Below, one piece after another: positions 1 through 7,581 of a DNA stretch of 8,463 nt. A program made the translations under genes and the position numbers. How positions within the stretch are numbered: position 1 is the first letter of the stretch; every line of letters begins with the position of its first letter. Location of the stretch: assembly GCA_944363655.1 (NCBI GenBank), contig CALVUU010000057.1:1-8463 (forward strand), written 5' to 3'. The notes under the pieces were generated by a model. That model did not search any database. It was not told the DNA's origin and saw only the letters and a list, made by a program, of their open reading frames with translations. This DNA comes from an uncultured Bacilli bacterium. GTDB taxonomy: Bacteria; Bacillota_I; Bacilli_A; RF39; UBA660.

Positions 1-318
1 GTTGGAAACTTTATTTAAAGTACCATAAACTTTACCAATATTATAAGCAACAAACATCTCACCTACTGATAAAATTAACATTAAAAACAATACTAATATA
101 AGTTTAGCTTTCTTAAATTTCTTTAAAAATCTTATAGCTAGTAAAATTAATACTAAAACTAAAATACCAAGGACTACCATACCAATTATCCTTAAAATTG
201 TTTCAATATTTTTTAATAACAATAAATTATAAAATAAATACCCTGTAGCTCCCAATAATAATATAGTTAATAATAATGAAATAATAAAGCTGATCTTATG
301 TCTAGTTAATTTTTTCAT
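1..318 (-). CDS. N-terminal part of a three-helix membrane protein, possibly LCP family
   Basis: This is an open reading frame on the minus strand that starts at ATG 316-318 and runs off the left edge, giving 106 residues without a stop. An AGGAGG Shine-Dalgarno site lies about 7 nt upstream, so the start is secure. The product begins MKKLTRHK and has three hydrophobic segments at about residues 9-32, 41-63 and 73-93. The third ends in AYNIGKVYGTLNKVSN, where a periplasm-like or external region would begin. Three helices followed by a short Asn/Lys-rich linker is the layout of CpsA-type LCP proteins, which attach wall polymers to peptidoglycan. The catalytic LCP domain would lie outside the window, so this family call is inference. 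It could also be another small polytopic membrane protein. Confidence 0.75.
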   Translation of the reverse strand, partial: MKKLTRHKISFIISLLLTILLLGATGYLFYNLLLLKNIETILRIIGMVVLGILVLVLILLAIRFLKKFKKAKLILVLFLMLILSVGEMFVAYNIGKVYGTLNKVSN

Positions 319-357
319 TTAAACTTCCTCCTCGCATATGCGCTTAAGTACTATAAC

Positions 358-386
358 ATTATACCCCATAATTTATAAATAAACAA
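358..386 (-). promoter_or_regulatory. Promoter of the membrane protein gene at the left edge
   Basis: On the minus strand there is a perfect TATAAT (358-363), a 17-nt spacer and TTGTTT (381-386). The predicted transcript would start near 351 and have a leader of about 33 nt containing the AGGAGG ribosome site. The start of that leader holds a 10-bp palindrome, CGCATATGCG (334-343), just upstream of the Shine-Dalgarno site. Confidence 0.6.
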
Positions 387-596
387 GAGAATTGTCGAAT
401 TTTTTATTAGAGATTTTTGATAAAATTCTCGTTTTCACTTATTTTATCGTACTTAAATGCATATAGCTTTTTATAATTTTATTATCATTATTTTTTAAAC
501 ATTATTTTTTAAATTTTGAAATAATCAAAATATATAATATGGTATACACTATGAAAAATAACTGCAAAATTACCATAATTTTTTATAAGACAATAA
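387..596. other. Gene-free AT-rich spacer with one inverted repeat
   Basis: No open frame with a ribosome site was found on either strand. The only structure noted is a 7-bp inverted repeat, GAGAATT (387-393) and AATTCTC (424-430), separated by 30 nt. Its inner arm touches the -35 box of the promoter at 358-386. This could be a regulator site or chance in sequence this AT-rich. Confidence 0.4.
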
Positions 597-618
597 AACC
601 CTTGATGCATCAAGGGTT
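590..618 (-). terminator. Intrinsic terminator of the tRNA-Cys gene
   Basis: Positions 597-618 form a perfect 22-nt palindrome whose arms contain AACCCTTGAT, allowing a 9-10 bp stem with a tiny loop. On the minus strand it is followed by TTATT, so the T-tract is short but the stem is the strongest in the region. It lies 10 nt beyond the CCA end of the tRNA. On the plus strand it is followed by GATTTTTATTT, so it could also work in that direction. Confidence 0.75.
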
Positions 619-628
619 GATTTTTATT

Positions 629-702
629 TGGAGGGCCTAGTCGGATTTGAACCAACGATCAGGGAGTTGCAGTCCCACGCCTTACCACTTGGCTATAGAC
701 CC
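629..702 (-). tRNA. tRNA-Cys (anticodon GCA)
   Basis: The minus strand folds as a complete cloverleaf. The acceptor stem pairs GGGTCTA (696-702) with TAGGCCC (633-639) with one G-U pair. The discriminator is U (632), as expected for cysteine tRNAs, and CCA is encoded at 629-631. The anticodon loop is CTGCAAC, with GCA at 668-670. The T-stem pairs GTTGG with CCGAC around the loop TTCAAAT. The D-arm contains AGCCAAGTGGTAAGGC. It stands alone with no neighbouring tRNA. A TTGACA hexamer on the minus strand at 758-763 may be the -35 box, but the -10 candidates at the right distance are weak. Confidence 0.97.
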
Positions 703-902
703 ATTTAATATAGTATATGTCTTGAAACAAATATATTTTCTCATATATTATTATATTTGTCAATTTATAATATAGTATTTTTTGAGATAAAAGCATTATC
801 CAATAATGTGGAAGTTTCTTGTTAATTAGCTGAGCGGTTATAATATTGTTTTAATTACATATTATATATTTTTTATTATTAGAAATTTAATTTTAAACAA
901 AT
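703..902. other. Gene-free AT-rich spacer upstream of tRNA-Cys
   Basis: This stretch of about 200 nt is almost all A and T. It probably carries the tRNA promoter: TTGACA on the minus strand at 758-763, with poor -10 matches near 734-740. No open frame with a ribosome site was seen. A short less AT-rich patch at 825-838 (TAGCTGAGCGGTTA at 827-840) stands out, but no structure could be built around it. Confidence 0.4.
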
Positions 903-929
903 TAAAAGGAGTCTATTTTTTAGACTCCT
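903..929 (-). terminator. Intrinsic terminator of the pflB-pflA operon
   Basis: On the minus strand AGGAGTCTA (921-929 on the other strand) pairs with TAGACTCCT (907-915) around a 5-nt A loop, giving a 9-bp stem followed by TTTAATTTG. The 5' arm lies inside the last codons of pflA, and the pflA stop codon (913-915) is in the 3' arm. Coding end and terminator therefore overlap. Confidence 0.85.
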
Positions 930-1635
930 CATATTTTTTGATAAACTTTTGATATAATTCATTACACTTATCAACATTCATTTCTTCCACATCTTTTAAA
1001 GGATTAGGAATATCAAGTTTTTTATACTTTTCAAATCCTAAATGATGAAATGGTAAAAATTCTATTTTTTCAATATTTTTTATTTTTTTTAAATATTTTA
1101 CTAATCCATCAATATATTCATCATTATCCATAATACCTGGTACAATTACTTGTCTAATCCAAACTGGAACACCACTTTTATTTAATTCTTCAATAAACTT
1201 TTTACTTTCATCTATATCTTTCCCAGTTAAATCTTTATATCCTTTTTTTGTTATATGCTTAATATCTAATAAGACAAGGTCAACAAGTTTTAGTATTTCT
1301 TTATATTTACCAATACCTACTCCTGCTGTATCAAGTGCAATATGGATATTTTCTTCTTTTAACTTTTTACAAATTTCTAATAAAAAATCTATTTGTAATA
1401 GTGGCTCTCCACCTGAAAATGTAACACCACCATTATTTCTTTTAAAATATGGTTTATTGCGTAGAATCTTTTTTACTAAAGTATCTGTATCATAGTTTTT
1501 TTCTTTTAAAGTCCACGTTTCTGGATTATGACAATATTTACATCTTAGAGTACAACCATTAAAAAATATAACTGTTCTAATACCCGGTCCATCAACCAAG
1601 CCAAATGTTTCTATTGAATCAATACTAGCTTTCAT
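913..1635 (-). CDS. pflA: Pyruvate formate-lyase activating enzyme (radical SAM)
   Basis: This 240-residue protein has the usual length for PflA. The radical-SAM cluster motif is N-G-C-T-L-R-C-K-Y-C at residues 26-35, with C28, C32 and C35 as the predicted ligands of the [4Fe-4S] cluster. The SAM-binding motif SGGEPLLQ is at 74-81. The N-terminal DGPGIRTVIFFNGC block is typical of glycyl-radical activases. PflA cleaves S-adenosylmethionine reductively and abstracts a hydrogen from the conserved glycine of PflB (Gly720 here). The gene begins 2 nt after the pflB stop. Its ribosome site is weak (GAGAAA-like, inside the end of pflB), so translation is probably coupled to pflB. There is no extra 8-Fe ferredoxin insert, which separates it from the activases of other glycyl-radical enzymes. 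The operon terminator overlaps its last codons. Confidence 0.95.
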   Translation of the reverse strand: MKASIDSIETFGLVDGPGIRTVIFFNGCTLRCKYCHNPETWTLKEKNYDTDTLVKKILRNKPYFKRNNGGVTFSGGEPLLQIDFLLEICKKLKEENIHIALDTAGVGIGKYKEILKLVDLVLLDIKHITKKGYKDLTGKDIDESKKFIEELNKSGVPVWIRQVIVPGIMDNDEYIDGLVKYLKKIKNIEKIEFLPFHHLGFEKYKKLDIPNPLKDVEEMNVDKCNELYQKFIKKYEESKK

Positions 1636-1637
1636 AA

Positions 1638-3875
1638 TTACATTTTCTCATGGAATGTTCTAGCAATAACTTCCTCTTGTTGCTTTCTAGTTAATTTATT
1701 GAAACGTACTGCATATCCAGAAACACGGATAGTTAGTAACGGATATTTATCAGGATTGTTCATAGCATCTATTAACATTTCGCGATTTAATACGTTAACA
1801 TTTAAGTGATGTGCACCTTGAACAAAGTATCCATCCATCAAATTAACTAAGTTTTCTATTCTTGCTTCTTCTGTCTTACCTAAAGCACTAGGAACAACAG
1901 AGAAAGTATTAGAAATACCATCACGGCAACAATTTTCCCAATCTAATTTAGCAACTGAATTTAATGAAGCAATTGCACCACTTTGATCTCTTCCATGCAT
2001 TGGATTAGCACCAGGAGCAAATGCAACACCAGCTTTTCTACCATCTGGAGTAGCTCCTGTATTAGATCCATATACCACATTAGATGTAATAGTAAGTACT
2101 GATAATGTTGGATGAGCATTTCTGTAGCAAGGATGAGAACTTAATTCTTTGTAGAATACATCCAAAATTTCTTTTCCGATTTCATCTACTCTATCATCAT
2201 CATTACCATATTTAGGGAAATCTCCTTCAATTTCAAAATCAACAGTAATACCATCTTCATCACGAATAGGTTTAACTTTTGCATATTTAATTGCAGAAAG
2301 TGAATCTACTGCTACAGAGAATCCTGCAACACCATATGCCATTAAACGATTAACATAAGTATCATGTAATGCCATTTGTCCAGCTTCATAAGCATATTTA
2401 TCATGCATATAATGAATAATGTTCATGGCATCAGAATAGATTCTAGCAACTTCGTGCATCATCTTAAAGTAAGCTTTTTTAACTTTATCATAATCAAGTA
2501 CTTCATCAGTCATCTTTTCAAATCCAGGAATAACTAATTCACGCTTAACTTCATCAACACCACCATTAATAGCATAAAGTAATGTCTTAGCTAAGTTACA
2601 ACGAGCTCCAAAGAATTGCATATCTTTACCAACACGCATTGCAGATACACAACAAGCGATTGCATAATCATCTCCCATACTTGGACGCATAACATCATCA
2701 TTTTCATACTGAATAGAATCAGTTGCAATACTAACTTTAGCACAATATTTTTTCCAAGGTTCTGGTAAATTTTGAGCCCATAAAATAGTCATATTTGGTT
2801 CTGGAGCACTCTCTAGATTTTCTAATGTATGAACAATACGGAAAGAAGTCTTATTAACCATTGACTTACCTTCAGTTGTAACACCACCTAAAGAACATGT
2901 TACCCAAGTTGGATCCCCAGAGAATAATTCATCATAATCTGGTGTTCTTAAATGACGAGCAGCTCTTAATTTAATAACAAAATGATCAATTATTTCTTGA
3001 GCTTCCTTTTCAGTTAAAGTACCATTTTTAAAGTCTCTTTCAAAATAAATATCGAAGAAGGCATCTACCCTACCTAAAGACATGGCAGCACCGTTATCTT
3101 CTTTAATAGCTGCTAAATAACCAAAATAAGTCCATTGAACTGCTTCTTTAGCATTTTTAGCTGGTACAGAAATATCAAAACCATATCTTGCAGCCATATC
3201 TTTAATTTCTTTTAAAGCTTTATATTGCATAGAAATTTCTTCACGCAAACGAATAGTTTCATCATCCATAACTGTGATTTTCATATTATCCCAGTCACTC
3301 TTCTTTTGCTCCATTAAATAATCAATACCATAAAGAGCAATTCTACGATAATCACCAATAATTCTTCCACGACCATATGCATCTGGAAGACCAGTTAATA
3401 ATTTATTATGACGAGCTTTTCTGATTTCACTAGTATAAGCATCAAAAACTCCATCATTATGAGTTTTTACTAAATTAGTTCCTTTAATAAAGTTTTCAAG
3501 AGCTTCATTCATTTTATATCCATAAGCTTCAAGCTCTTGATATACCATCTTTATTCCACCTTTAGGAACTATACTTCTTTTACCAAGTTTATCTGTTTGA
3601 AGACCAACAATTACATCATCATCTTCACTAATATATCCAGGATTAAAAGCATTTATTCCCGCTGGATGATCAACATCAATATCAATAACATGTTTTTTTA
3701 CTTCTTCTTTACACATATCTTCGTATACTTTTAAAACACGTTTTGTTTTTTCAGTAGCACCTTCTAAAAAGCTTTCATCTCCATCATATTTTTCATAGTT
3801 AGTTTTAATAAAATCACTAACATTTATTTCTTTAGTCCAGACTCCTTCTTTGAAGCCTTTCCATTCTTCTTTCAT
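1638..3875 (-). CDS. pflB: Pyruvate formate-lyase (formate C-acetyltransferase)
   Basis: This 745-residue protein has the full length of the family. The adjacent catalytic cysteines are C408-C409 in AIACCVSAM. The glycyl-radical motif RVSGYAVRF is at 717-725, with Gly720 as the radical site near the C-terminus. The block [13 protein letters not shown] and the N-terminal [18 protein letters not shown] also fit formate acetyltransferase rather than a glycerol or choline lyase. The enzyme converts pyruvate and CoA to acetyl-CoA and formate in the cytoplasm. It is oxygen-sensitive, so the host is an anaerobe or grows fermentatively. An AGGAGGG ribosome site lies 7 nt before ATG 3873-3875. No focA formate transporter is adjacent, and no FNR- or Rex-like operator was recognised in the short upstream gap. 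The gene is less AT-rich than its neighbours, as expected for a highly expressed enzyme. Confidence 0.98.
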   Translation of the reverse strand: MKEEWKGFKEGVWTKEINVSDFIKTNYEKYDGDESFLEGATEKTKRVLKVYEDMCKEEVKKHVIDIDVDHPAGINAFNPGYISEDDDVIVGLQTDKLGKRSIVPKGGIKMVYQELEAYGYKMNEALENFIKGTNLVKTHNDGVFDAYTSEIRKARHNKLLTGLPDAYGRGRIIGDYRRIALYGIDYLMEQKKSDWDNMKITVMDDETIRLREEISMQYKALKEIKDMAARYGFDISVPAKNAKEAVQWTYFGYLAAIKEDNGAAMSLGRVDAFFDIYFERDFKNGTLTEKEAQEIIDHFVIKLRAARHLRTPDYDELFSGDPTWVTCSLGGVTTEGKSMVNKTSFRIVHTLENLESAPEPNMTILWAQNLPEPWKKYCAKVSIATDSIQYENDDVMRPSMGDDYAIACCVSAMRVGKDMQFFGARCNLAKTLLYAINGGVDEVKRELVIPGFEKMTDEVLDYDKVKKAYFKMMHEVARIYSDAMNIIHYMHDKYAYEAGQMALHDTYVNRLMAYGVAGFSVAVDSLSAIKYAKVKPIRDEDGITVDFEIEGDFPKYGNDDDRVDEIGKEILDVFYKELSSHPCYRNAHPTLSVLTITSNVVYGSNTGATPDGRKAGVAFAPGANPMHGRDQSGAIASLNSVAKLDWENCCRDGISNTFSVVPSALGKTEEARIENLVNLMDGYFVQGAHHLNVNVLNREMLIDAMNNPDKYPLLTIRVSGYAVRFNKLTRKQQEEVIARTFHEKM

Positions 3876-3897
3876 TTATTATCCCTCCTACATGTTT

Positions 3898-3926
3898 ATT
3901 ATACCATTAAACGCATTATTTCATAA
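3898..3926 (-). promoter_or_regulatory. Extended -10 promoter of the pfl operon
   Basis: On the minus strand TGGTATAAT (3898-3906) is a perfect extended -10 element. The -35 position, 17 nt upstream (3921-3926), reads TTATGA and is weak, which extended -10 promoters tolerate. Transcription would begin near 3891, giving a leader of only about 15 nt that contains the AGGAGGG site. The -35 region touches the T-tract of the terminator of the gene upstream. Confidence 0.65.
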
Positions 3927-3956
3927 AAAAAAATACTATTCTTGACAGTATTTTTT
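3925..3956 (-). terminator. Intrinsic terminator of the HELIH-protein gene
   Basis: On the minus strand AAAAAATACT (3947-3956) pairs with AGTATTTTTT (3928-3937) around a 9-nt loop, and the run of T continues to 3925 (nine T in total). The stem is A-T rich except for one C-G pair, but the T-tract is long. It begins 14 nt after the stop codon of the 3971-4864 gene. Confidence 0.75.
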
Positions 3957-3970
3957 CTATATAATTAAGT

Positions 3971-4864
3971 TTATGCTTTAGTAAATCTCTTACTGTGTTT
4001 GCTTTCTCCTTGAAATTGCAATCTTTTATCTAACATATATGCAATATATTGATTAATATCTTTATTATCACATTTTTCTAATATCAGTTTTAATTCTTGA
4101 ACACTCCATTTTTTAACCTCGCCAAAATTATCTAAATAATATTCTATTTTTAGTTTGAACATTTGAGCCCATCTTGGATACTTTTTTATAAGATTATCAA
4201 AAGCTTCTTCAAAGTTCATATGACTAAATTCATTTGTTTGTCGGTTTCTAATAATCCTTAATGGATTTTGGTATTCCAACTTATTCTTTTCGTAAATTAT
4301 ATCTAACTCTAATCTATCATAAATACTTAAGTCAATATCCATAAAATTAATTAATTTATAAAATAATTCTACACCTTCTATATTTGCTATTTTTTCTGGT
4401 GCTATATATTGATAATTTCTATCATAATATTCTTTACTGTCAAGTTGCATTAAAGTTTCTTTTAAGTATCTCATAATATCTACATTAATGTTTCTAGTTG
4501 ATATAAGATTCCAATACTTAAAATGAATTAATTCATGACAAGCAACAAATAGTTCTATTATATTACCATCATATATTTTTTTTACTATAACTTCATTGAT
4601 TCTTATTTTATTATTAGTCTGTTCTCCTTCTGCTTCCATTATTAATATTTCACAACTTGGTGGTTCAGATTCAAAATTATTAAATCTCATTCTTATTAAA
4701 TAATCTTTCATAATTTCTTCTATAAAAATTTCAAATAATTTTTTGAATTCATCAAAAGAAATAATGTCTCTTAAATTACCTTTATCAATATAAGTATGAT
4801 GAAGCAATTGGGATAAAGTTTGAAAAATACTCGATTCCTTTATTTTATCTGTTATTAAATCCAT
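3971..4864 (-). CDS. Uncharacterised protein with HELIH metallopeptidase-like motif
   Basis: I do not recognise this family. The start is taken as ATG 4862-4864, because an AAGGGG Shine-Dalgarno sequence lies 8 nt upstream. The in-frame GTG at 4871-4873 sits beside that site and is unlikely. The product has 297 residues with no signal peptide or membrane helix, so it is probably cytoplasmic. Residues 108-114 read A-C-H-E-L-I-H: an HExxH motif in a hydrophobic helix (IIELFVACHELIHFKYW), as in zinc-dependent peptidases. A possible third ligand is Glu157 in APEKIANIEG, about 43 residues later, loosely like the glutamate helix of gluzincin or ImmA/IrrE-type proteins. The C-terminal third is lysine- and aromatic-rich with no recognised motif. 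It is a single gene with its own promoter and terminator. Zinc binding and peptidase activity are inference. Confidence 0.85.
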   Translation of the reverse strand: MDLITDKIKESSIFQTLSQLLHHTYIDKGNLRDIISFDEFKKLFEIFIEEIMKDYLIRMRFNNFESEPPSCEILIMEAEGEQTNNKIRINEVIVKKIYDGNIIELFVACHELIHFKYWNLISTRNINVDIMRYLKETLMQLDSKEYYDRNYQYIAPEKIANIEGVELFYKLINFMDIDLSIYDRLELDIIYEKNKLEYQNPLRIIRNRQTNEFSHMNFEEAFDNLIKKYPRWAQMFKLKIEYYLDNFGEVKKWSVQELKLILEKCDNKDINQYIAYMLDKRLQFQGESKHSKRFTKA

Positions 4865-4890
4865 AGAAAGCACCCCTTTTAGTGAAGCAT

Positions 4891-4919
4891 ATTATATCAT
4901 AAAAATGAAAAAAAATCAA
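4891..4919 (-). promoter_or_regulatory. Promoter of the HELIH-protein gene
   Basis: The minus strand carries TATAAT (4891-4896) with an upstream TG (TGATATAAT), a 17-nt spacer and TTGATT (4914-4919). Transcription would start near 4884, about 20 nt before the chosen ATG, which supports the start at 4864. The -35 box lies in the 3' arm and T-tract of the terminator of the upstream small gene, and overlaps its stop codon (4916-4918). Confidence 0.7.
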
Positions 4920-4932
4920 GCATATATGCTTG
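4908..4932 (-). terminator. Intrinsic terminator of the 54-residue membrane protein gene
   Basis: CAAGCATATATGCTTG (4917-4932) is a perfect 16-bp palindrome. On the minus strand it is followed by A and then eight T, a classic terminator tail. The stop codon TGA (4916-4918) falls in the 3' arm, so the hairpin is formed by the last codons of the gene. Confidence 0.75.
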
Positions 4933-5080
4933 CTATTACTATAGTGGAAACAATCGTTAAAAAGAATAATGCAATACTTGTAATACATAATTTTTTTTGT
5001 TTCTTTTTATATCCTAGTATAAATAAAGATATTATAGAAATATACAATATAGTAAATAAAAAAATCATTCCTATCCTCAT
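4916..5080 (-). CDS. Small two-helix membrane protein (54 residues)
   Basis: This short minus-strand gene starts at ATG 5078-5080, with an AAGGTGAG ribosome site 4 nt upstream, and ends with TGA at 4916-4918. The product begins MRIGMIFLFTILYISIISLF and has two hydrophobic segments, about residues 4-23 and 32-53. A very basic loop, GYKKKQKK (23-30), separates them. By the positive-inside rule this predicts a hairpin with the loop in the cytoplasm and both ends outside. Promoter, ribosome site, frame and terminator all agree, which is why it is called despite its length. No family is recognised. Similar small proteins act as regulators of membrane complexes, type I toxins or holin-like proteins, but nothing here selects among these. 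Confidence 0.75.
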   Translation of the reverse strand: MRIGMIFLFTILYISIISLFILGYKKKQKKLCITSIALFFLTIVSTIVIASIYA

Positions 5081-5104
5081 AAATCTCACCTTGACTTTAA
5101 TATT

Positions 5105-5133
5105 ATTATATCAAGTTTTTAATATCAATACAA
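5105..5133 (-). promoter_or_regulatory. Promoter of the small membrane protein gene
   Basis: The minus strand carries TGATATAAT, an extended -10 with TATAAT at 5105-5110, then a 17-nt spacer and TTGTAT at 5128-5133. Transcription would start near 5098, giving an 18-nt leader that holds the AAGGTGAG site. Confidence 0.65.
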
Positions 5134-5165
5134 TTATTTTGCTCAATTATTAGGTCATAATAATA

Positions 5166-5797
<632 letters not shown>

Positions 5798-5798
5798 T

Positions 5799-5824
5799 AA
5801 AAAACTCACATATGTGAGTTTTTT
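5799..5824. terminator. Bidirectional terminator shared by the collagen-like gene and tspO
   Basis: A perfect 26-nt palindrome consists of six A, CTCACAT, ATGTGAG and six T. It acts as a hairpin with a T-tract on both strands, so it can end both convergent genes. The second TAA of the collagen-like gene (5798-5800) and the tspO stop codon (5823-5825) both overlap it. Confidence 0.9.
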
Positions 5825-6269
5825 AATTTAAAAGAAATATTCCTATATTCAAGTATGTTGCAAATAAGAGCCATATGAAATACGGAAGTTGTAAATAACC
5901 ACTCAATTTACTATTTTCATATAATTCTTTTATCATTACAGATACTAATATAATTAATAAAATTATCCAAAGAAAAGAAGTAAAGTACATTTTTAAAATA
6001 AAAAATATTATTGGCCATAAAAAATTAACAAATAACTGTAATAAATATATTTGATCTAAATCTTTATCAACTTCATTATTCTTGGTAGCAATAAAATAAG
6101 ATATTCCCATTAAAAGATAAATAATTGTCCAAACAATAGGGAAAATAATTGAAGGTGGTGATAATGGTGGTTTTATTAAATCTTTATAATTCATATAGCC
6201 TGAAGTTATTAATCCTATTATTGCACCTCCTATTATTGGTAACAAACTATAAATAATTCTTTTTTTCAT
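5823..6269 (-). CDS. tspO: TspO/MBR family membrane protein (tryptophan-rich sensory protein)
   Basis: This 148-residue, very hydrophobic protein has five predicted membrane helices, the normal TspO size and shape. The family blocks are present: PPLSPPSIIFPIVWTIIYLLMG (about 34-55), with the conserved proline-rich loop and VWT, then VNFLWPIIFF (81-90) and LPYFIWLLFATYLN (128-141). The start ATG 6267-6269 has GGGAGG 5 nt upstream. TspO proteins bind porphyrins, sterols or related ligands and take part in stress or tetrapyrrole handling; the role in fermentative Firmicutes is unsettled. It has few tryptophans for this family (W47, W85, W101, W133). The gene is convergent with the collagen-like gene and divergent from the glycosyltransferase gene, so it sits between them without being co-transcribed with either. 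Confidence 0.9.
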   Translation of the reverse strand: MKKRIIYSLLPIIGGAIIGLITSGYMNYKDLIKPPLSPPSIIFPIVWTIIYLLMGISYFIATKNNEVDKDLDQIYLLQLFVNFLWPIIFFILKMYFTSFLWIILLIILVSVMIKELYENSKLSGYLQLPYFIWLLFATYLNIGIFLLN

Positions 6270-6281
6270 AGATTCCTCCCT

Positions 6282-6316
6282 ACTATAGTTATATGCAATT
6301 ATTACTTTTTTATAAT
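6282..6316. promoter_or_regulatory. Divergent promoter region between tspO and the glycosyltransferase gene
   Basis: The 77-nt gap between the two start codons must hold both promoters. On the plus strand TATAAT at 6311-6316 is a perfect -10 that would start a transcript near 6323, with a 24-nt leader; its -35 (GTTATA or TTATAT near 6288-6294) is weak. On the minus strand the best -10 is TATAAC (6288-6293), which overlaps that plus-strand -35. The two promoters therefore appear to overlap and may compete. Confidence 0.35.
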
Positions 6317-6346
6317 TCTTACATACAATATTATAGAGGTGTTTTT

Positions 6347-7438
6347 ATGAGTAAATATAAAGTTTGTGTTTACACAATATGTTTAAATGAAGAAAAATTT
6401 GTAGATAGATGGTATGAATCTATGAAAGAAGCTGATGAAATATTTGTTCTTGATACTGGTTCTTCTGACAATACTGTTAAACTTTTAGAAAGTAAGGGAG
6501 TTAAAGTTAAAACCAAAAAAATTGCTCCTTGGAGATTCGATGTAGCTCGAAATGAATCTTTAAAGTTAGTACCTTTAGACTATGACATTTGTGTATGCAC
6601 TGATTTAGATGAAGTATTTAACCCCGGATGGAGAGAAGAATTAGAAAAAGTATGGACTCCTAATACTACTAGGCTTAGATATATATATAATTGGAGTTTA
6701 GATGAAAATAATAAACCTATTATTAGTTTTTATTATGAAAAGATTCATAAAAGAATAGGATATTCTTGGTATCATCCCGTTCATGAAATATTAAAATATG
6801 ATGGTAATGAAATATTTACCACTACAGATAATATCGTTTTGAATCATTATCCTGATAAAAAAAAGTCTCGTGCTAGTTATCTTCCATTACTTGAAATGTC
6901 AGTAAAAGAAGATCCTACTGATGATAGAAATATGCACTATTTAGGAAGAGAATACATGTATTACGGAAAATACAATGAAGCGATTGATACTTTAATAAAA
7001 CATTTAAATCTAGACACTGCTAGATGGAAAGATGAAAGATGTGCCTCAATGAGATTTATTGGAAGATGTTATAGAAATTTAAAAAGATATGATGAAGCTA
7101 AAATGTGGTTAAAAAAAGCAATAAATGAAGCCCCCTATTTAAGAGATCCATATATGGAAATGGCATTACTTTATTACACTTTAAAAAATTATGATGAAGT
7201 AATTTATTATGTTAATCTTGCTTTAAATATAAAAAGTAATATAAAAACTTATATCAATGAAACTTTTAGTTTTGATTATACACCTTATGATTTGTTAAGT
7301 ATTTCTTACTATAATAAGGGGGAAATAGAAGTTAGTAAAACATTTCTGTTGAAAGCTTTAAAAATAGAATCTAATGATGAAAGATTAAATGGAAATTTAA
7401 AAATTATTAATGAAAAATTAAAAGAAACCACTGATTAA
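6347..7438 (+). CDS. Family 2 glycosyltransferase with C-terminal TPR repeats (SgtA-like)
   Basis: The start is ATG 6347-6349, with GAGGTG 5 nt upstream, giving 363 residues; an in-frame ATG at 6293 lacks a ribosome site. Residues 1-110 are a GT-A glycosyltransferase fold: the opening CVYTICLNEEKFVDRWYES, then VLDTGSSDNTVKLLES (34-49), and the metal and sugar-nucleotide motif D86-L-D88 in CTDLDEVFNPGW. Residues 140-170 (SWYHPVHEILKY, VLNHYPDKK) fit the usual end of the catalytic domain. Four TPR-like helix pairs follow at about 196-224, 235-264, 268-297 and 313-343, each with a YxxAxxxxxKAL-type pattern. There is no membrane helix, so it is cytosolic. It transfers a sugar from an activated donor; donor and acceptor are unknown. 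TPR domains often bind repetitive protein acceptors, which makes the nearby collagen-like protein a candidate substrate (inference). Confidence 0.93.
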   Translation: MSKYKVCVYTICLNEEKFVDRWYESMKEADEIFVLDTGSSDNTVKLLESKGVKVKTKKIAPWRFDVARNESLKLVPLDYDICVCTDLDEVFNPGWREELEKVWTPNTTRLRYIYNWSLDENNKPIISFYYEKIHKRIGYSWYHPVHEILKYDGNEIFTTTDNIVLNHYPDKKKSRASYLPLLEMSVKEDPTDDRNMHYLGREYMYYGKYNEAIDTLIKHLNLDTARWKDERCASMRFIGRCYRNLKRYDEAKMWLKKAINEAPYLRDPYMEMALLYYTLKNYDEVIYYVNLALNIKSNIKTYINETFSFDYTPYDLLSISYYNKGEIEVSKTFLLKALKIESNDERLNGNLKIINEKLKETTD

Positions 7439-7454
7439 GTATTCAGTAGTTTCT
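7423..7454 (+). terminator. Hairpin overlapping the end of the glycosyltransferase gene
   Basis: AGAAAC-C-ACTGA (7423-7434) pairs with TCAGT-A-GTTTCT (7443-7454): 11 pairs with one C-A mismatch and an 8-nt loop containing the stop codon (7436-7438). It is followed by AAATTTAATA, so the T-tract is poor. It may be a weak terminator or an mRNA 3'-end structure. Confidence 0.45.
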
Positions 7455-7553
7455 AAATTTAATATAAAGTCTATCATAATTCTTTATTTTTGTTTATTTT
7501 CTATAAAATCTTTTTTGATTACATAATTGTTATTATTTTGCAAATATATGAAG

Positions 7554-7581
7554 ACTATATTACTAAGCTAATATAGTTTTT
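7554..7581 (+). terminator. Likely intrinsic terminator downstream of the glycosyltransferase gene
   Basis: ACTATATTA (7554-7562) and TAATATAGT (7569-7577) form a perfect 9-bp stem around CTAAGC, followed on the plus strand by TTTT (TTTTT including the last base of the stem). The direction of the T-tract makes it a plus-strand terminator, 115 nt after the glycosyltransferase stop. On the minus strand the stem follows the stop codon of the next gene directly but has no T-tract, so it may act there only as a 3'-end hairpin. Confidence 0.6.

Noticed and set aside
827..840. D-arm-like sequence TAGCTGAGCGGTTA in the spacer near tRNA-Cys
   Set aside because: It resembles part of a tRNA D-arm, but no acceptor, anticodon or T-arm could be paired around it on either strand. 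A tRNA remnant cannot be supported.
3537..3734. Plus-strand open frame of 65 codons
   Set aside because: It lies wholly inside pflB on the opposite strand, has no ribosome site, and is a shadow of a well-conserved gene.
3876..3970. Search for an FNR- or Rex-type operator upstream of pflB
   Set aside because: No TTGATnnnnATCAA or TTGTGAA-type palindrome is present. The only inverted repeat is the terminator of the neighbouring gene.
4905..5153. Plus-strand open frame of 82 codons
   Set aside because: It has no ribosome site and lies opposite the minus-strand 54-residue gene, which has a promoter, Shine-Dalgarno site and terminator. Its hydrophobic product is what the AT-rich complement would give.
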